Assembly: GCA_014841835.1 (NCBI GenBank) | Contig: JACYUQ010000001.1 | Location: forward strand, 620,001 to 684,000 | Direction: 5' to 3' | DNA: 64,000 bases | From: Oxalobacteraceae sp. CFBP 13730 | GTDB taxonomy: Bacteria > Pseudomonadota > Gammaproteobacteria > Burkholderiales > Burkholderiaceae_D | In this document: positions 43,057 to 55,260 of the stretch, in pieces | How positions within the stretch are numbered: position 1 is the stretch's first letter | Layout: every line of letters begins with the position of its first letter | Program-made: the position numbers and the translations under genes | Notes under the pieces: generated by a model | What the model was told of the DNA's origin: nothing | The model's input: the letters and a program-made list of their open reading frames with translations, nothing else | Databases searched by the model: none

Positions 43057-43818
43057 TTAGTCGGCAGGTTTGACCAACCCTGCCAGAAACTGTTCGTCTT
43101 TCTTGGTCAGCTGGCCAGCGCTGCGCGCCGCGTCCAGCAGATCCGGCCGTTTCGACAAGGTCGCTTCCAGCATGCGCTGGCGGCGCCACTTGACGATCTC
43201 GGCGTGGTTACCACCCATCAGGACAGGTGGCACCGGTATGTCTTCGTACACGTCAGGCCGCGTATAGTGCGGCGAGTCGAGCAAACCGTTGACGAAACTG
43301 TCTTCGACGGCCGAGGCATCGTCGCCGAGCACGCCGGGAATCAGGCGTACCACGGCGTCCATCAGGGCCATCGCCGGCAATTCGCCACCCGACAGCACGA
43401 AGTCGCCGAGAGAAATTTCCTCATCGACGCAACGGTCGAGCAGGCGCTGATCCACCGCTTCGTAGCGACCGCACAGGATGACGAGACCGGGCTCGTCCTT
43501 CAGTGCCATCGCGCGGGCATGGGTCAGCGGCTTGCCTTGCGGCGACATGAACACCACGCGCGGGCTGGGCAGACCGAGGTCTTGCTGGCGCGCCTTCGCG
43601 GCATCGATGGTTGCTTCAAGCGGCCGTGCCATCATCACCATGCCGGGACCACCGCCATACGGGCGGTCATCGACGGTGCGGTGACGGTCTTGCGTGAAAT
43701 CGCGTGGATTCCAGAGATGCAAGCCCCAGCGTTGCTGCTCGAACGCACGGCGGGTCACCCCGGACTGCGTCAATGCGGCAAACATTTCCGGGAACAAGCT
43801 CACGACGTCAAATTGCAT
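43057..43818 (-). CDS. trmD: tRNA (guanosine(37)-N1)-methyltransferase TrmD
   Basis: 253-residue SPOUT methyltransferase that makes m1G37 in tRNAs reading CNN codons, which prevents +1 frameshifts. Signatures are [12 protein letters not shown] at the N-terminus, YGGGPGMVM, and the trefoil-knot region [20 protein letters not shown]. Length is normal. It lies between rimM and rplS in the canonical order. Confidence 0.98.
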   Translation of the reverse strand: MQFDVVSLFPEMFAALTQSGVTRRAFEQQRWGLHLWNPRDFTQDRHRTVDDRPYGGGPGMVMMARPLEATIDAAKARQQDLGLPSPRVVFMSPQGKPLTHARAMALKDEPGLVILCGRYEAVDQRLLDRCVDEEISLGDFVLSGGELPAMALMDAVVRLIPGVLGDDASAVEDSFVNGLLDSPHYTRPDVYEDIPVPPVLMGGNHAEIVKWRRQRMLEATLSKRPDLLDAARSAGQLTKKDEQFLAGLVKPAD

Positions 43819-43844
43819 CGGATCTCAAGCCCACGTGGACGGGT

Positions 43845-44411
43845 TCAAAAATCGAGACCCCAGTCCAGGGTAATCAGTTTTTGGTCGAGGCTGACAGTCT
43901 TGACGAATTGGTCGACGAACGGCACGAGGCGCTCGGGGGCCTTCTCGTCTGACGACGGATCGGGCACCGGCACGATGCGCAAAATCGATTGCGCGCCATT
44001 GCTCATCATGTCGGCCACCTTGCCCAGGGCTTCGCCCTGCAGGTTGACCACGTCAAGCCCGATCAGATCGGACCAGTAATACTCATCTTCTTCGAGCGCG
44101 GGAAACGCGCTGCGTGCGATCTGTACCGTGGCGCCCTTGAACGCTTCGGCAGCATCGCGGCCCTGCAGGCCGACCAGCGTGGCGACGACATCGCCGCCAT
44201 GCAGTTTTGCACTGCGCACCGTGACGGCGTGCAGAGTCGGCTTGCTGACCCACCAGGTTTTCACGCTCAGCAGCGCATCGGCATCAGAGGAGTGCGGCGT
44301 GATACGAATGCCACCAACGATGCCATAAGCACCGGACACATACCCCACTTCGGCCAGATCGGCGGGAACCGAAGTCCCCATACCGGCATTGCTTGCTGCT
44401 GAATCGTTCAA
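43845..44411 (-). CDS. rimM: 16S rRNA processing protein RimM
   Basis: 188-residue assembly factor for the 30S head, which binds S19. The N-terminal domain starts at about residue 20 with EVGYVSGAYGIVGGIRI. The PRC-barrel C-terminal domain contains EYYWSDLIGLDVVNLQGEALG. It follows rpsP by about 25 bases and precedes trmD by 26 bases. Confidence 0.96.
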   Translation of the reverse strand: MNDSAASNAGMGTSVPADLAEVGYVSGAYGIVGGIRITPHSSDADALLSVKTWWVSKPTLHAVTVRSAKLHGGDVVATLVGLQGRDAAEAFKGATVQIARSAFPALEEDEYYWSDLIGLDVVNLQGEALGKVADMMSNGAQSILRIVPVPDPSSDEKAPERLVPFVDQFVKTVSLDQKLITLDWGLDF

Positions 44412-44436
44412 ACCTGCGTACCTTGCTTAATAAAAA

Positions 44437-44685
44437 TTAAGCAGCTGGCTTTTGCTGGGCGACCAGGCGAGCGACGGTTGGCGACAGTTGCGCGCCAACG
44501 CCTTCCCAGTGAGCCAGACGGTCAGCAGCGATACGCAGGCTGACTTCAGCGCCCGATGCCATCGGGTTGTAGAAACCGATACGCTCGATGAAACGACCAT
44601 CGCGACGATTGCGCGAATCAGTTGCAACGATGTTGAAGAACGGACGCTTTTTTGCGCCACCACGAGCCAAACGAATAACGACCAT
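44437..44685 (-). CDS. rpsP: 30S ribosomal protein S16
   Basis: 82-residue S16, an early 30S assembly protein. The start [20 protein letters not shown] and the segment [16 protein letters not shown] are definitive. It is the first gene of the rpsP-rimM-trmD-rplS operon. A minus-strand TATAAT box lies about 45 bases upstream. Confidence 0.98.
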   Translation of the reverse strand: MVVIRLARGGAKKRPFFNIVATDSRNRRDGRFIERIGFYNPMASGAEVSLRIAADRLAHWEGVGAQLSPTVARLVAQQKPAA

Positions 44686-44726
44686 AATATTTCCGAAAAA
44701 GTTGTTCTGGACGGAGAAAGTCGACG

Positions 44727-44756
44727 ATTATAGCGCGCGACACCGAACAGCAGCAA
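44727..44756 (-). promoter_or_regulatory. Probable rpsP operon promoter
   Basis: On the minus strand TTGCTG (44756-44751), an 18-base spacer and a perfect TATAAT (44732-44727) precede rpsP. Confidence 0.55.
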
Positions 44757-44933
44757 GCGTTAATGATACAGGGCGCGCAGTCCCAGGAGAATCAACCATT
44801 ATCACCGATTTCGCGCCATACCGCTACCAGCCATCTGCCCAAATGCCCTGGAATACGCTGTCAGTCGCCGAAAGCGTGCCATTCGCGCCAATCTGGACGA
44901 TACTTTGACTTTCCTGAACGATTGACAACATCC

Positions 44934-45347
44934 ATGGCTGCTGCGCACAAGAACAAGACTGTCGCCACCCTGCTCGCCCTGCTGCTGGGCGGCTTCGGCA
45001 TTCACCGCTTTTATCTGAAGCCGGGCGCGGACCGGATCGGCCTGCTGCACCTGTGCTGCCTGCCGGTCATGGGGATCCTGTATGGTGCGGTCAAGCCGCA
45101 TCCGTTCTATATGGTGCTGCCGCTGCTGGTGTCATATATCGTCGGCTTCGTCGAGGCACTCGTGATCGGGCTGATGCCGGACGAGAAGTGGGATGCCCAA
45201 TACAACGCGCACAGCGGGCGCCAGTCACGCTCGAACTGGGTGCTGGTGTTGCTGCTGGTGATCACGATGCTGGTGGCGACGACCGTGCTGATCGGGACGA
45301 TCGCACGGCTGTCGGATGTCATGTACACGGGTGGGGCCTACGGGTAA
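44934..45347 (+). CDS. TM2-domain membrane protein
   Basis: 137-residue inner-membrane protein. The N-terminus carries a TM2 domain (KTVATLLALLLGGFGIHRFYLK, then a second helix with CCLPVMGILYGAVK). Two more hydrophobic segments follow, VLPLLVSYIVGFVEALVIG and VLVLLLVITMLVATTVLIG. TM2 proteins have no established bacterial function. The ATG at 44934 matches the domain start; the longer upstream frame is not conserved in type. It is divergent from rpsP and ends at a terminator shared with the acyl-CoA dehydrogenase. Confidence 0.8.
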   Translation: MAAAHKNKTVATLLALLLGGFGIHRFYLKPGADRIGLLHLCCLPVMGILYGAVKPHPFYMVLPLLVSYIVGFVEALVIGLMPDEKWDAQYNAHSGRQSRSNWVLVLLLVITMLVATTVLIGTIARLSDVMYTGGAYG

Positions 45348-45348
45348 C

Positions 45349-45378
45349 AAAAAAAGGCAGCCCGCAGGCTGCCTTTCT
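45349..45378. terminator. Terminator between TM2 gene and acyl-CoA dehydrogenase
   Basis: GGCAGCC/GGCTGCC form a 7-bp stem with a CGCA loop, with A residues before and TTT after, and so may act in both directions. Confidence 0.7.
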
Positions 45379-45404
45379 TGTTACGGCCGACGCGAACTGT
45401 TCCG

Positions 45405-47198
45405 TTAGAACTGCTCGATCTCCAGCGCCAGCACGCCCGCCGCGCCATCGACGATCGACGTGCGCAGCCCAGGCGCCTGCGACAGGATATGGTCGGCAAA
45501 GAAACGCGCCGTACCGATCTTGGCGCGGTAGAAGGCGGCATCGCCCTCGCCTGCATCCAGGCGCTTCTGCGCCGCCAGCGCCGCGCGCGCCATCTGCCAG
45601 CCGCCGAGCACGATACCGGCCAGCTTCAGGTACGTGACGCTGCCGGCAAACACCGCCTTGACATCCGTCTTGATATTGGCCACCACATACTCGACCACTT
45701 GCTCGAGCGCCGCACTGCCTTCTTGCAGACGCTGCGCGATGGCCGCGAAATCGGCGTTCTGCGTGTCGCCCAACTGGCGCTCGACATCGCGGATCTGCGC
45801 GATCAGCGCCTTGGCCACGGCGCCGCCATCGCGCACCGTCTTGCGGCCCACCAGGTCATTGGCCTGGATCGCCGTCGTGCCTTCGTAGATGGTCAGGATC
45901 TTGGCATCGCGGTAGTGCTGCGCCGCGCCTGTTTCTTCGATGAAGCCCATGCCGCCATGCACCTGCACACCGTCGCGCGCGACCTGCTCGCTCATCTCCG
46001 TCGCCCAGCCCTTGATGACGGGGACCAGGTATTCATAGATGGCCAGGTTGGCCGTGCGCGTCGCTTCATCCGGATGGTGATGGGCCAGGTCGGACAGCGC
46101 CGCGCCGACATACGCCAACGCGCGCGCCGCTTCCGTCTGAGAACGCATCGACATCAGCATGCGGCGCACGTCCGGGTGGTGGATGATCGTGACCGGACCG
46201 CTCGAGCCGGCCACGTCGCGCGACTGGACACGGTCCTTGGCGAAGGCCACCGCGCCCTGGTACGCATGCTCGGCAAGGCCGACGCCCTGGATGCCCACGC
46301 CGAAGCGCGCTGCATTCATCATGATGAACATGTATTCGAGGCCACGGTTTTCTTCGCCGACCAGCGTGCCGACGGCGCCGCCGTTGTCGCCGAACTGCAG
46401 CACGGCCGTCGGGCTGGCCTTGATGCCCAGCTTGTGTTCGATCGAGACGCAGGCAACGTCGTTGCGCGCGCCCAGCGAGCCATCGTCGTTGATCATGAAC
46501 TTGGGCACGATGAACAGCGAGATCCCCTTCACGCCCGGCGGCGCGTCAGGCGTGCGCGCCAGCACCAGATGCACGATGTTTTCGGTCATGTCGTGATCGC
46601 CATACGTGATGTAGATCTTGGTGCCGAACAGTTTATAGGTGCCGTCGCCCTGCGGCTCGGCGCGGGTGCGCACGGCGGCCAGGTCGGAGCCGGCCTGCGG
46701 CTCGGTCAGGTTCATGGTGCCGGTCCAGCGGCCCGACACCAGCGGCTCGAGGAAGCGCGCCTTTTGCGCGTCCGAGCCGGCGGTGAGCAGGGCCTCGATG
46801 GCGCCATCGGACAACAATGCCACCAGCGCGAACGACAGGTTGGCGCCGTGCAGCATCTCCATGCACGGCGTGGCCACGAGCTTGGGCAAGCCCTGCCCAC
46901 CGAAGTCCTGCGGATGCTGCACGCCCTGCCAGCCGGCCTCGGCGTACGCCTTGAACGCCTCGCGGAAACCCTTGGTCGTGGTGACGGTACCATCTTTCCA
47001 GTAGCTCGGGTCCTTGTCGCCGACGCGATTCAGGGGCGCGATCACGTCGCGGCAGAATTTCGCGTTTTCTTCCAGGACCGCTTCCACGGTGTCGGGCGTC
47101 GCATCTTCACAGCCGGGCAGCGCATTGATCTCGGCCAGGTTGGCCAGTTCGGTCAGCACGAACTGCATGTCTTTCAGCGGGGCGTTGTAGCTCACCAT
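45405..47198 (-). CDS. Acyl-CoA dehydrogenase (DmdC/AcdB-like, long form)
   Basis: 597-residue flavoprotein, longer than the 380-residue classical enzymes because of an added C-terminal helical domain. It resembles the DmdC (methylmercaptopropionyl-CoA dehydrogenase) and related fatty acyl-CoA dehydrogenases. Seen are the N-terminal MVSYNAPLKDMQFVLTEL, the flavin-binding LTEPQAGSDLAAVRT and ITYGDHDM, and the C-terminal GGMGFIEETGAAQHYRDAKI. It passes electrons to ETF, encoded next door. The precise chain-length or substrate is uncertain. Confidence 0.88.
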   Translation of the reverse strand: MVSYNAPLKDMQFVLTELANLAEINALPGCEDATPDTVEAVLEENAKFCRDVIAPLNRVGDKDPSYWKDGTVTTTKGFREAFKAYAEAGWQGVQHPQDFGGQGLPKLVATPCMEMLHGANLSFALVALLSDGAIEALLTAGSDAQKARFLEPLVSGRWTGTMNLTEPQAGSDLAAVRTRAEPQGDGTYKLFGTKIYITYGDHDMTENIVHLVLARTPDAPPGVKGISLFIVPKFMINDDGSLGARNDVACVSIEHKLGIKASPTAVLQFGDNGGAVGTLVGEENRGLEYMFIMMNAARFGVGIQGVGLAEHAYQGAVAFAKDRVQSRDVAGSSGPVTIIHHPDVRRMLMSMRSQTEAARALAYVGAALSDLAHHHPDEATRTANLAIYEYLVPVIKGWATEMSEQVARDGVQVHGGMGFIEETGAAQHYRDAKILTIYEGTTAIQANDLVGRKTVRDGGAVAKALIAQIRDVERQLGDTQNADFAAIAQRLQEGSAALEQVVEYVVANIKTDVKAVFAGSVTYLKLAGIVLGGWQMARAALAAQKRLDAGEGDAAFYRAKIGTARFFADHILSQAPGLRTSIVDGAAGVLALEIEQF

Positions 47199-47221
47199 TG
47201 TCTCCTGAATAAATTCTTATA

Positions 47222-47259
47222 CAAAAAAAACGCCGTTCCTGCACAGGCGGGAACGGCGT
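47222..47259 (-). terminator. Terminator after etfA
   Basis: On the minus strand ACGCCGTTCC and GGAACGGCGT form a 10-bp stem followed by eight T residues. It separates etfBA from the acyl-CoA dehydrogenase gene. Confidence 0.88.
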
Positions 47260-47273
47260 CATTGGCGGCTGTC

Positions 47274-47299
47274 GGCGTGGCGTACAACGACGCCACGCC
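47274..47299. repeat. Second perfect hairpin in the etfA 3' region
   Basis: GGCGTGGCGT/ACGCCACGCC form a perfect 10-bp stem with a 6-base loop directly after the etfA stop. It may protect the mRNA end or assist the terminator next to it. Confidence 0.55.
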
Positions 47300-47305
47300 T
47301 GGCGA

Positions 47306-48235
47306 TCAGCCCAGTTCCTTGACCAGTTCCGGCACGGCTTCGAACAGATCGCCCACCAGGCCGTAGTCGGCGACCGAGAAGATCGGCGCTTCCGGGTCCT
47401 TGTTGATGGCGACGATGACCTTCGAGTCCTTCATGCCGGCCAGGTGCTGGATCGCGCCGGAAATACCGACGGCAATGTACAGCGTTGGCGCGACGATCTT
47501 GCCCGTCTGGCCAACTTGCCAGTCGTTCGGCACGAAGCCGGCGTCGACGGCAGCGCGCGATGCACCCATCGCCGCGCCTAGCTTGTCAGCCAGCGGCTCG
47601 AGGATCTTGAAGTTGTCGGCCGAGCCGATGCCACGGCCACCCGAGACGATCACCTTGGCGGCGGTCAGTTCCGGACGATCCGATTTGGCCAGCTCGCGGC
47701 CCACGAAGCTCGACGTGCCAGCGTCCGCCACGGCAGCGATGGCTTCGATGGCGGCCGAACCACCAGCGGCTGCGGAATCGAACGCCGTGCCGCGCACGGT
47801 GATGACTTTCACGCTGTCGCTCGACTGCACGGTGGCAATCGCGTTACCGGCGTAGATCGGGCGCTCAAACGTGTCGGGCGAATCGACCTTGGTGATTTCG
47901 GAAATCTGCGCGACGTCGAGCTTGGCGGCCACGCGCGGCAGGATGTTCTTGCCGTACGCAGTGGCTGGCGCCAGAATGTGCGAGTAGCTGCCGGCAATCG
48001 CCAGGATCTGCTCGGCCACGTTCTCGGCCAGGCCGTCGGCGAAGTGCGGCGCGTCGGCGACCAGCACTTTCGAGACGCCCGCGATCTGCGCGGCGGCTTC
48101 GGCAGCGGCGCCGCAACCCGAACCGGCGACCAGGATGTGCACGTCGCCGCCGCACTGGACAGCTGCGGTGACGGTGTGGTGGGTAGCGCCCTTCAGGGAG
48201 CCGTTGTCGTGTTCAGCAATGACTAATGCGACCAT
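47306..48235 (-). CDS. etfA: Electron transfer flavoprotein alpha subunit
   Basis: 309-residue FAD-binding ETF alpha subunit. The C-terminal FAD domain has [21 protein letters not shown], then [22 protein letters not shown] and [16 protein letters not shown], the classic ETF-alpha signature. With EtfB it carries electrons from acyl-CoA dehydrogenases to ETF-quinone oxidoreductase. It starts 34 bases after etfB. Confidence 0.97.
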   Translation of the reverse strand: MVALVIAEHDNGSLKGATHHTVTAAVQCGGDVHILVAGSGCGAAAEAAAQIAGVSKVLVADAPHFADGLAENVAEQILAIAGSYSHILAPATAYGKNILPRVAAKLDVAQISEITKVDSPDTFERPIYAGNAIATVQSSDSVKVITVRGTAFDSAAAGGSAAIEAIAAVADAGTSSFVGRELAKSDRPELTAAKVIVSGGRGIGSADNFKILEPLADKLGAAMGASRAAVDAGFVPNDWQVGQTGKIVAPTLYIAVGISGAIQHLAGMKDSKVIVAINKDPEAPIFSVADYGLVGDLFEAVPELVKELG

Positions 48236-48269
48236 GTTGATTCCTATCTTGTAAATGACGACAAACGGC

Positions 48270-49019
48270 TCAGATGACTTTGGCTTCAGTGCGCAGCTTC
48301 TGCACCAAGGTGCCCACGTCCGGGACCTTCACGCCCGCCGAGCGCTTGGCAGGCTCGACGACTTTCAGGGTCTTCAGGCGCGGCGCCACGTCCACGCCCA
48401 GGTCTTCCGGCTTGATCGTCTCGAGCGGCTTTTTCTTGGCCTTCATGATGTTCGGCAGCGTCACGTAACGCGGCTCGTTCAGGCGCAGGTCGGTGGTGAT
48501 GACTGCAGGCAGCTTGAGCGCCACGGTTTCCAGGCCGCCGTCGACTTCGCGCGTCACGGTGACCTTGTCGTCCTCGATCACCACTTTCGATGCGAACGTC
48601 GCTTGTGGCCAGCCCAGCAGCGCGGCGAGCATCTGGCCGGTCTGGTTCGAATCGTCGTCGATTGCCTGCTTGCCCAGGATGATCAGCTGTGGCTGCTCTT
48701 TGTCGGCCAGTGCCTTCATGATCTTGGCCACGCCCAGCGGCTCGGTGTCGCCAGCGGTCTCGACCAGGATGGCGCGGTCGGCGCCGATAGCCAGGCCGGT
48801 GCGCAGGGTTTCCTGGCACTGCGGCACGCCGATCGACACTGCCACCACTTCGGTAACCTTGCCGCCTTCTTTCAGGCGGGTGGCCTCTTCCAGCGCGATT
48901 TCGTCGAACGGGTTCATCGACATCTTGACGTTGGCGATATCCACGCCGCTGTTGTCGGACTTGACGCGAACCTTGACGTTGTAGTCGACCACGCGTTTGA
49001 CGGGTACCAGGACTTTCAT
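48270..49019 (-). CDS. etfB: Electron transfer flavoprotein beta subunit
   Basis: 249-residue AMP-binding ETF beta subunit. Seen are [37 protein letters not shown] and the ETF-beta signature region [31 protein letters not shown]. The start at 49019 matches the family; a longer frame upstream has no support. It is the first gene of etfBA. Confidence 0.97.
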   Translation of the reverse strand: MKVLVPVKRVVDYNVKVRVKSDNSGVDIANVKMSMNPFDEIALEEATRLKEGGKVTEVVAVSIGVPQCQETLRTGLAIGADRAILVETAGDTEPLGVAKIMKALADKEQPQLIILGKQAIDDDSNQTGQMLAALLGWPQATFASKVVIEDDKVTVTREVDGGLETVALKLPAVITTDLRLNEPRYVTLPNIMKAKKKPLETIKPEDLGVDVAPRLKTLKVVEPAKRSAGVKVPDVGTLVQKLRTEAKVI

Positions 49020-49171
49020 AGGGTGCCTTTTAAAATGAGATGGAGACAGACTAAAGTGGCTCAGATTATATGAGAAATCGGGGCATCGGGCCAAATTAAA
49101 GCACGAGCGTGCGATTTTTTAGTAGAGGAAAACACCTAAAATAGTCTGTCTGTCATGAATTCGGGGAAACA

Positions 49172-49191
49172 GACGGGGTGCAGACCCCGTC
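49172..49191. repeat. Hairpin GACGGGGT-GCAG-ACCCCGTC
   Basis: A perfect 8-bp stem with 4-base loop in the gap between tusA and etfB. The GGGGT/ACCCC core recalls the GGGGTCAG repeats at 30.4 kb. It may also end tusA transcription on the minus strand. The rest of this 216-base gap shows no gene. Confidence 0.6.
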
Positions 49192-49236
49192 ACGACAATG
49201 CGCGCCGTCGCAATGCAAGCGACGCGGCGGCGTGGC

Positions 49237-49500
49237 TTACTTGCGGCGCATCAGAAAGGTGAACTCGCCGTGTTCGAAAGTGTGGGCCAGCAGCGCATTG
49301 CCGGTCTGCTTGGCGAAGGCCTGGAAGTCACGCACGGAGCCGGTGTCGGTGGCCACGATACGCAGCACCTGACCGCTCTCCATGTCGGCGAGCGCCTTCT
49401 TCGCTTTGAGGATGGGCAGTGGGCAATTCAGCCCCCGCGCATCCAGATCTTTCTGGAATTCCATAATATCGGTGTCGGTGTCGAAAATGATGTCGCTCAT
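49237..49500 (-). CDS. TusA family sulfurtransferase
   Basis: 87-residue SirA/TusA/YedF fold protein. The sulfur-carrier Cys26 lies in the conserved CPxP motif (GLNCPLPILKAKKAL). The middle VLRIVATDTGSVRDFQAFAKQTG is typical. TusA passes persulfide sulfur to tRNA thiolation, molybdenum cofactor or other pathways. An N-terminal extension (IIFDTDTDIMEF) is slightly longer than in E. coli TusA. Which acceptor it serves is not shown by context. Confidence 0.9.
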   Translation of the reverse strand: MSDIIFDTDTDIMEFQKDLDARGLNCPLPILKAKKALADMESGQVLRIVATDTGSVRDFQAFAKQTGNALLAHTFEHGEFTFLMRRK

Positions 49501-49777
49501 CGCATTCCTGATCAGTAAGGATGGTGCTGGAACTTGAATACTACTCCAATTCGCGCAGTATGACGCACCGCACCAAAATAGTCATAGATTGTTGCGAGCC
49601 TGCAACCCAATGTTAAAAGCTTGACGAAGTTACACGGAGTCTGTACTGGATGCTCACGGAAAAGCACTATGACGGTGCATCTTTTCCACCAGATGTGATC
49701 CAAAACGGCGCATACAATAGCCGCTCAGGCAAGCCCGCGCAATAGAATTGCGCGATGTTGTCGCAGCCAGGCGGGCC

Positions 49778-50779
49778 CTATTGCTCGACCAGCTCTACCC
49801 GCCGGTTCTGCTGGCGCCCCGCCTCGGCGCGATTCGACGCCAGCGGCGCATACGCGGCCACGCCTTTCGGACTGAGGCGCGCGGCATCGATCTTGTAGGT
49901 ACCGGCCAATGCGCCGACCACCGACTCGGCGCGCCGCTGCGACAATGCCAGGTTCTGGGCCACTGCGCCCTGGTTGTCGGTGTGGCCGACCACGAACACC
50001 TTGAGCTTTGGCGACTGCTTGAGCATGGCAGCCATCTCGGCCAGTGCAGCTGCCGATTCGGGTTTGACGTCGGCCTTGCCGGTGTCGAAATAGACGCCGT
50101 AGATCGCCACCTTGCCGTCCGTGGCGATGCCTTTGGCCATGTCCGCCGCGTTCAGGTCGGCAGCAACCTTGCCCCCTTCCATCGGCTTGCCTTCGACGAT
50201 GTCGAGGTAGACGCCGCCGTTCTTGCCCTGGACCGGATCGACTGCGTAGACGGCAACGGTCAGCGCAGACCCATCGGGCCGCGTTCCGGATGCGAGCAGA
50301 TAACGGTTGTCATTGCGGCCGTAGTTGAAGGGCGAGGTCGCCGCCTCGCCGCCCTGGATGAAGTTGTAGCCTATCCGCTGCTGCTGCACGAAGTCGCCAA
50401 AATTTTCGCCACAGGTTTCCTTGGCGCAGGCGAAGGTGCTCTTCATGCCGGCCTTTTCGAGCGCCGTCTGGTAGTTGCGCATGACTTCGAGCGACGAGCG
50501 GTCCTGGGGATAGACGTAGGCGATGCGGGTGTACTTGCCCTCCAGGCGCAGGGTCTTCTCGAAACCCAGCTTACCAGCGATCCGGACGCGCTTGCCTGCC
50601 GGCAGCGTGGCCTCGTCGAACTGCTTCACCTCGTAGCCAACCAGCTTCGCGCCCGCAAAACGCGTGAGCAGCGGATGATCCTTGCCGCCCTTGACCGTGT
50701 CGTTCGTCGGCATCTGGGCCTGCGCCACAGACACCGCCGTTACCAGAAGACCCATTACCAGAACCCGAAGTGTCAGCAT
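49778..50779 (-). CDS. OmpA-family outer membrane/peptidoglycan-associated protein
   Basis: 333-residue secreted protein. A signal peptide at about residues 1-22 ends VAQAQ. The N-terminal half (about 30-200) is an uncharacterised domain with two cysteines (CAKETC) that may form a disulfide. The C-terminal OmpA domain (about 215-333) has FDTGKADVKPES, VVGHTDNQGAVAQNLALSQRR and ending NRRVELVEQ, the peptidoglycan-binding pattern. It has no beta-barrel domain. The gap from 49501 to 49777 holds nothing recognised. Confidence 0.88.
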   Translation of the reverse strand: MLTLRVLVMGLLVTAVSVAQAQMPTNDTVKGGKDHPLLTRFAGAKLVGYEVKQFDEATLPAGKRVRIAGKLGFEKTLRLEGKYTRIAYVYPQDRSSLEVMRNYQTALEKAGMKSTFACAKETCGENFGDFVQQQRIGYNFIQGGEAATSPFNYGRNDNRYLLASGTRPDGSALTVAVYAVDPVQGKNGGVYLDIVEGKPMEGGKVAADLNAADMAKGIATDGKVAIYGVYFDTGKADVKPESAAALAEMAAMLKQSPKLKVFVVGHTDNQGAVAQNLALSQRRAESVVGALAGTYKIDAARLSPKGVAAYAPLASNRAEAGRQQNRRVELVEQ

Positions 50780-50841
50780 GATCGCCTTTAAAAAGTTGAT
50801 GTTCGTGCATGATTCTATGAGGGCAATGCAATGAAGGCAAT

Positions 50842-50874
50842 AAAAAACGCCGCCCGGAGAGGCGGCGTTTTTTA
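50842..50874 (-). terminator. Terminator of alaS
   Basis: AAAAAACGCCGCC and GGCGGCGTTTTTT form a strong hairpin with a short CGGAGA loop and T runs in both directions, between alaS and the OmpA-family gene. Confidence 0.92.
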
Positions 50875-50890
50875 TCCGGCAGAACGCTGC

Positions 50891-53500
<2,610 letters not shown>

Positions 53501-53545
53501 GTCTGATCGTTGGGCGGAGTGAGGCAGCGTGCCTGTAAAGGAACG

Positions 53546-53551
53546 ATTATA
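53546..53551 (-). promoter_or_regulatory. Probable -10 box of alaS
   Basis: A perfect TATAAT on the minus strand, 46 bases before alaS. The matching -35 would lie in the 3' end of the flagellin-like gene and is weak. Confidence 0.45.
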
Positions 53552-53572
53552 GCCTAGCTCCCCGCTCCATTC

Positions 53573-55228
53573 TCAGCGCAGCAGGCTCAGAATCGAGCGC
53601 GGCTGCCCGTTGGCCTGCGCCAGCATCGCTGACGCCGCCTGTTGCAGGATCTGCGTGCGGGTCAGCCGCGCCGTGTCGCTCGCGTAATCGGTATCCTGGA
53701 TGCGCGAGCGCGCTGCCTGCATGTTCTGCGAACTTGTTTCCAGCGCGCTGGCAGCCAGGTCCAGCCGGTTGCTCGAGGCGCCGGTGCGTACGCGCTGCTC
53801 GCCCACGAACTCCAGCGCGCGGTCGATGCTCAGCAGCGCCACGTTTGAACGCGTCATGTCGAGATTGGCCAGCCCCAGAGCGCGCGCATTCATCGACGAG
53901 AATTGCAGGTCGATCAGGTCGCCGGCACTGTCGCCCGCCTGCACCTGCACCCGCCGCACGCCGCTGGCGCCGCCTTCGTCCGGGTAGACGACATTGAAAC
54001 CGGCCAGGCCGTCCGCGGCATTGCTGGTCCCGCTGGCGGGCACGACGGCGCGGGCATCGCGCACGGCGCCGCCGTCGGCGTCCAGGCCCCCGATCGCGCC
54101 CGTATCGGCATTGGTCAGATTCATTTTTGTATTGATAAATTGTGCGCCATTGGCGCCGAAGTCGGCCAGGAACGCGGCGTTGCTGGTGTACACGCCTTTC
54201 GACACAGCATTGAGCGCGGCGTCGAGATCGGCGGACTGGTTGTTGTTCAGGTATTGCATGATGCCCTTGATGCCGCCCTCCACGCCCAGGCCCTTCATGC
54301 GCTCGTGCAGATAGCGGCTGGCGGCATACCCGCCTTCGTACGAAAAACCGCCGCCGGCGATGGTGGCGACCACGCCCGCGATGCTGCCGGCGCCGGCCAG
54401 CCGTTCGTCGGCGCCATTGATCAGTTCAGCCGTGCCTTCAACGAACCATTGCGGCAGCGCCCCCATGTTCATCGTGCGGCCCATCACGGCGTGCACCATT
54501 TCATGGGCAACGATGCGGTCGCTGTAGAGCGGCGCACTGCCGCCGTCGGGGGTGGCCGCAGTGCCAAAGTCGGCCATGTCGATATTCAGGTGCAGATTGT
54601 TCAGCTTGCCGCCGGAGGACGTGCCGGACACCGAAGCGAGCACGTTGTAGGCACCATCCGTGGTGTCAAGGTTGACAGTCAGTTTGGCGCCATCACCCAT
54701 GAGCCCGTAATGCTGCTTGATCAGGTCTTCGGCCGAACTGAGCCAGCCGGACTGGAGGCCATCGAGCACGGCGCGCCGTCGTTCGTCGCCGCCAATGCTG
54801 ACGGTGTCCTGCGAAAACACCGCTTGCCCGTTGAAACTGGTGTCGGTGCCCACTTGTGTGATGTGTTGCAGCAGCGCCTGTGTTTCTTTCTGCAGCGCGC
54901 CGCGATCCCCGTCCGTGTAGCTGCCATTGCCGGCGGCCACTGCCATCTCGCGCAGGCGTTGCAGGGTCTCGGTGACGCTGGCCATGGCGCCATCGGCCAC
55001 CTGCAGCATCGACGTCGCGTCGCTCATGCTGCGCAGCGCCTGGCTGGTGCCGCGCAGGTTCGAGCTCAAGCGCGACGTGATCGCCTGGCCGGCCGCATCG
55101 TCGGATGCGCGGTTGATGCGCATGCCGGAGCTCAGTCGCTCGACGAGCTTTGCTTGCTCCGTGTCATGCGTGCGCATGCTGCGCTGCGTGCTGAGCGACA
55201 CGGTATTCGTTGAAATGGAAAGCGCCAT
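53573..55228 (-). CDS. Flagellinolysin: flagellin with inserted zinc metallopeptidase domain
   Basis: 551-residue flagellin whose variable region carries a protease. The N-terminal flagellin domain (1-140) begins MALSISTNTVSLSTQRSM with GMRINRASDDAAG. The C-terminal domain (440-551) contains SSNRLDLAASALETSSQNMQAARSRIQDTDYA and ends AQANGQPRSILSLLR. In between, HEMVH at residues 242-246 and WFVEGTAE (Glu264/Glu268) form a gluzincin-type zinc site. This matches the known flagellinolysin class, in which thousands of active proteases are displayed along the filament. The ATG at 55228 gives the canonical flagellin N-terminus. No flagellar genes are adjacent. Confidence 0.93.
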   Translation of the reverse strand: MALSISTNTVSLSTQRSMRTHDTEQAKLVERLSSGMRINRASDDAAGQAITSRLSSNLRGTSQALRSMSDATSMLQVADGAMASVTETLQRLREMAVAAGNGSYTDGDRGALQKETQALLQHITQVGTDTSFNGQAVFSQDTVSIGGDERRRAVLDGLQSGWLSSAEDLIKQHYGLMGDGAKLTVNLDTTDGAYNVLASVSGTSSGGKLNNLHLNIDMADFGTAATPDGGSAPLYSDRIVAHEMVHAVMGRTMNMGALPQWFVEGTAELINGADERLAGAGSIAGVVATIAGGGFSYEGGYAASRYLHERMKGLGVEGGIKGIMQYLNNNQSADLDAALNAVSKGVYTSNAAFLADFGANGAQFINTKMNLTNADTGAIGGLDADGGAVRDARAVVPASGTSNAADGLAGFNVVYPDEGGASGVRRVQVQAGDSAGDLIDLQFSSMNARALGLANLDMTRSNVALLSIDRALEFVGEQRVRTGASSNRLDLAASALETSSQNMQAARSRIQDTDYASDTARLTRTQILQQAASAMLAQANGQPRSILSLLR

Positions 55229-55260
55229 GGTGGCAACACCGTCAGGGTGATCGTCAGCTA

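Noticed and set aside
45378-47366. 662-codon open frame on the plus strand opposite the acyl-CoA dehydrogenase
   Set aside because: Antisense of a clear flavoprotein gene; no signal, domain or ribosome site.
49512-49703. 63-codon minus-strand frame upstream of tusA
   Set aside because: No ribosome site, no family resemblance and a composition unlike neighbouring genes.
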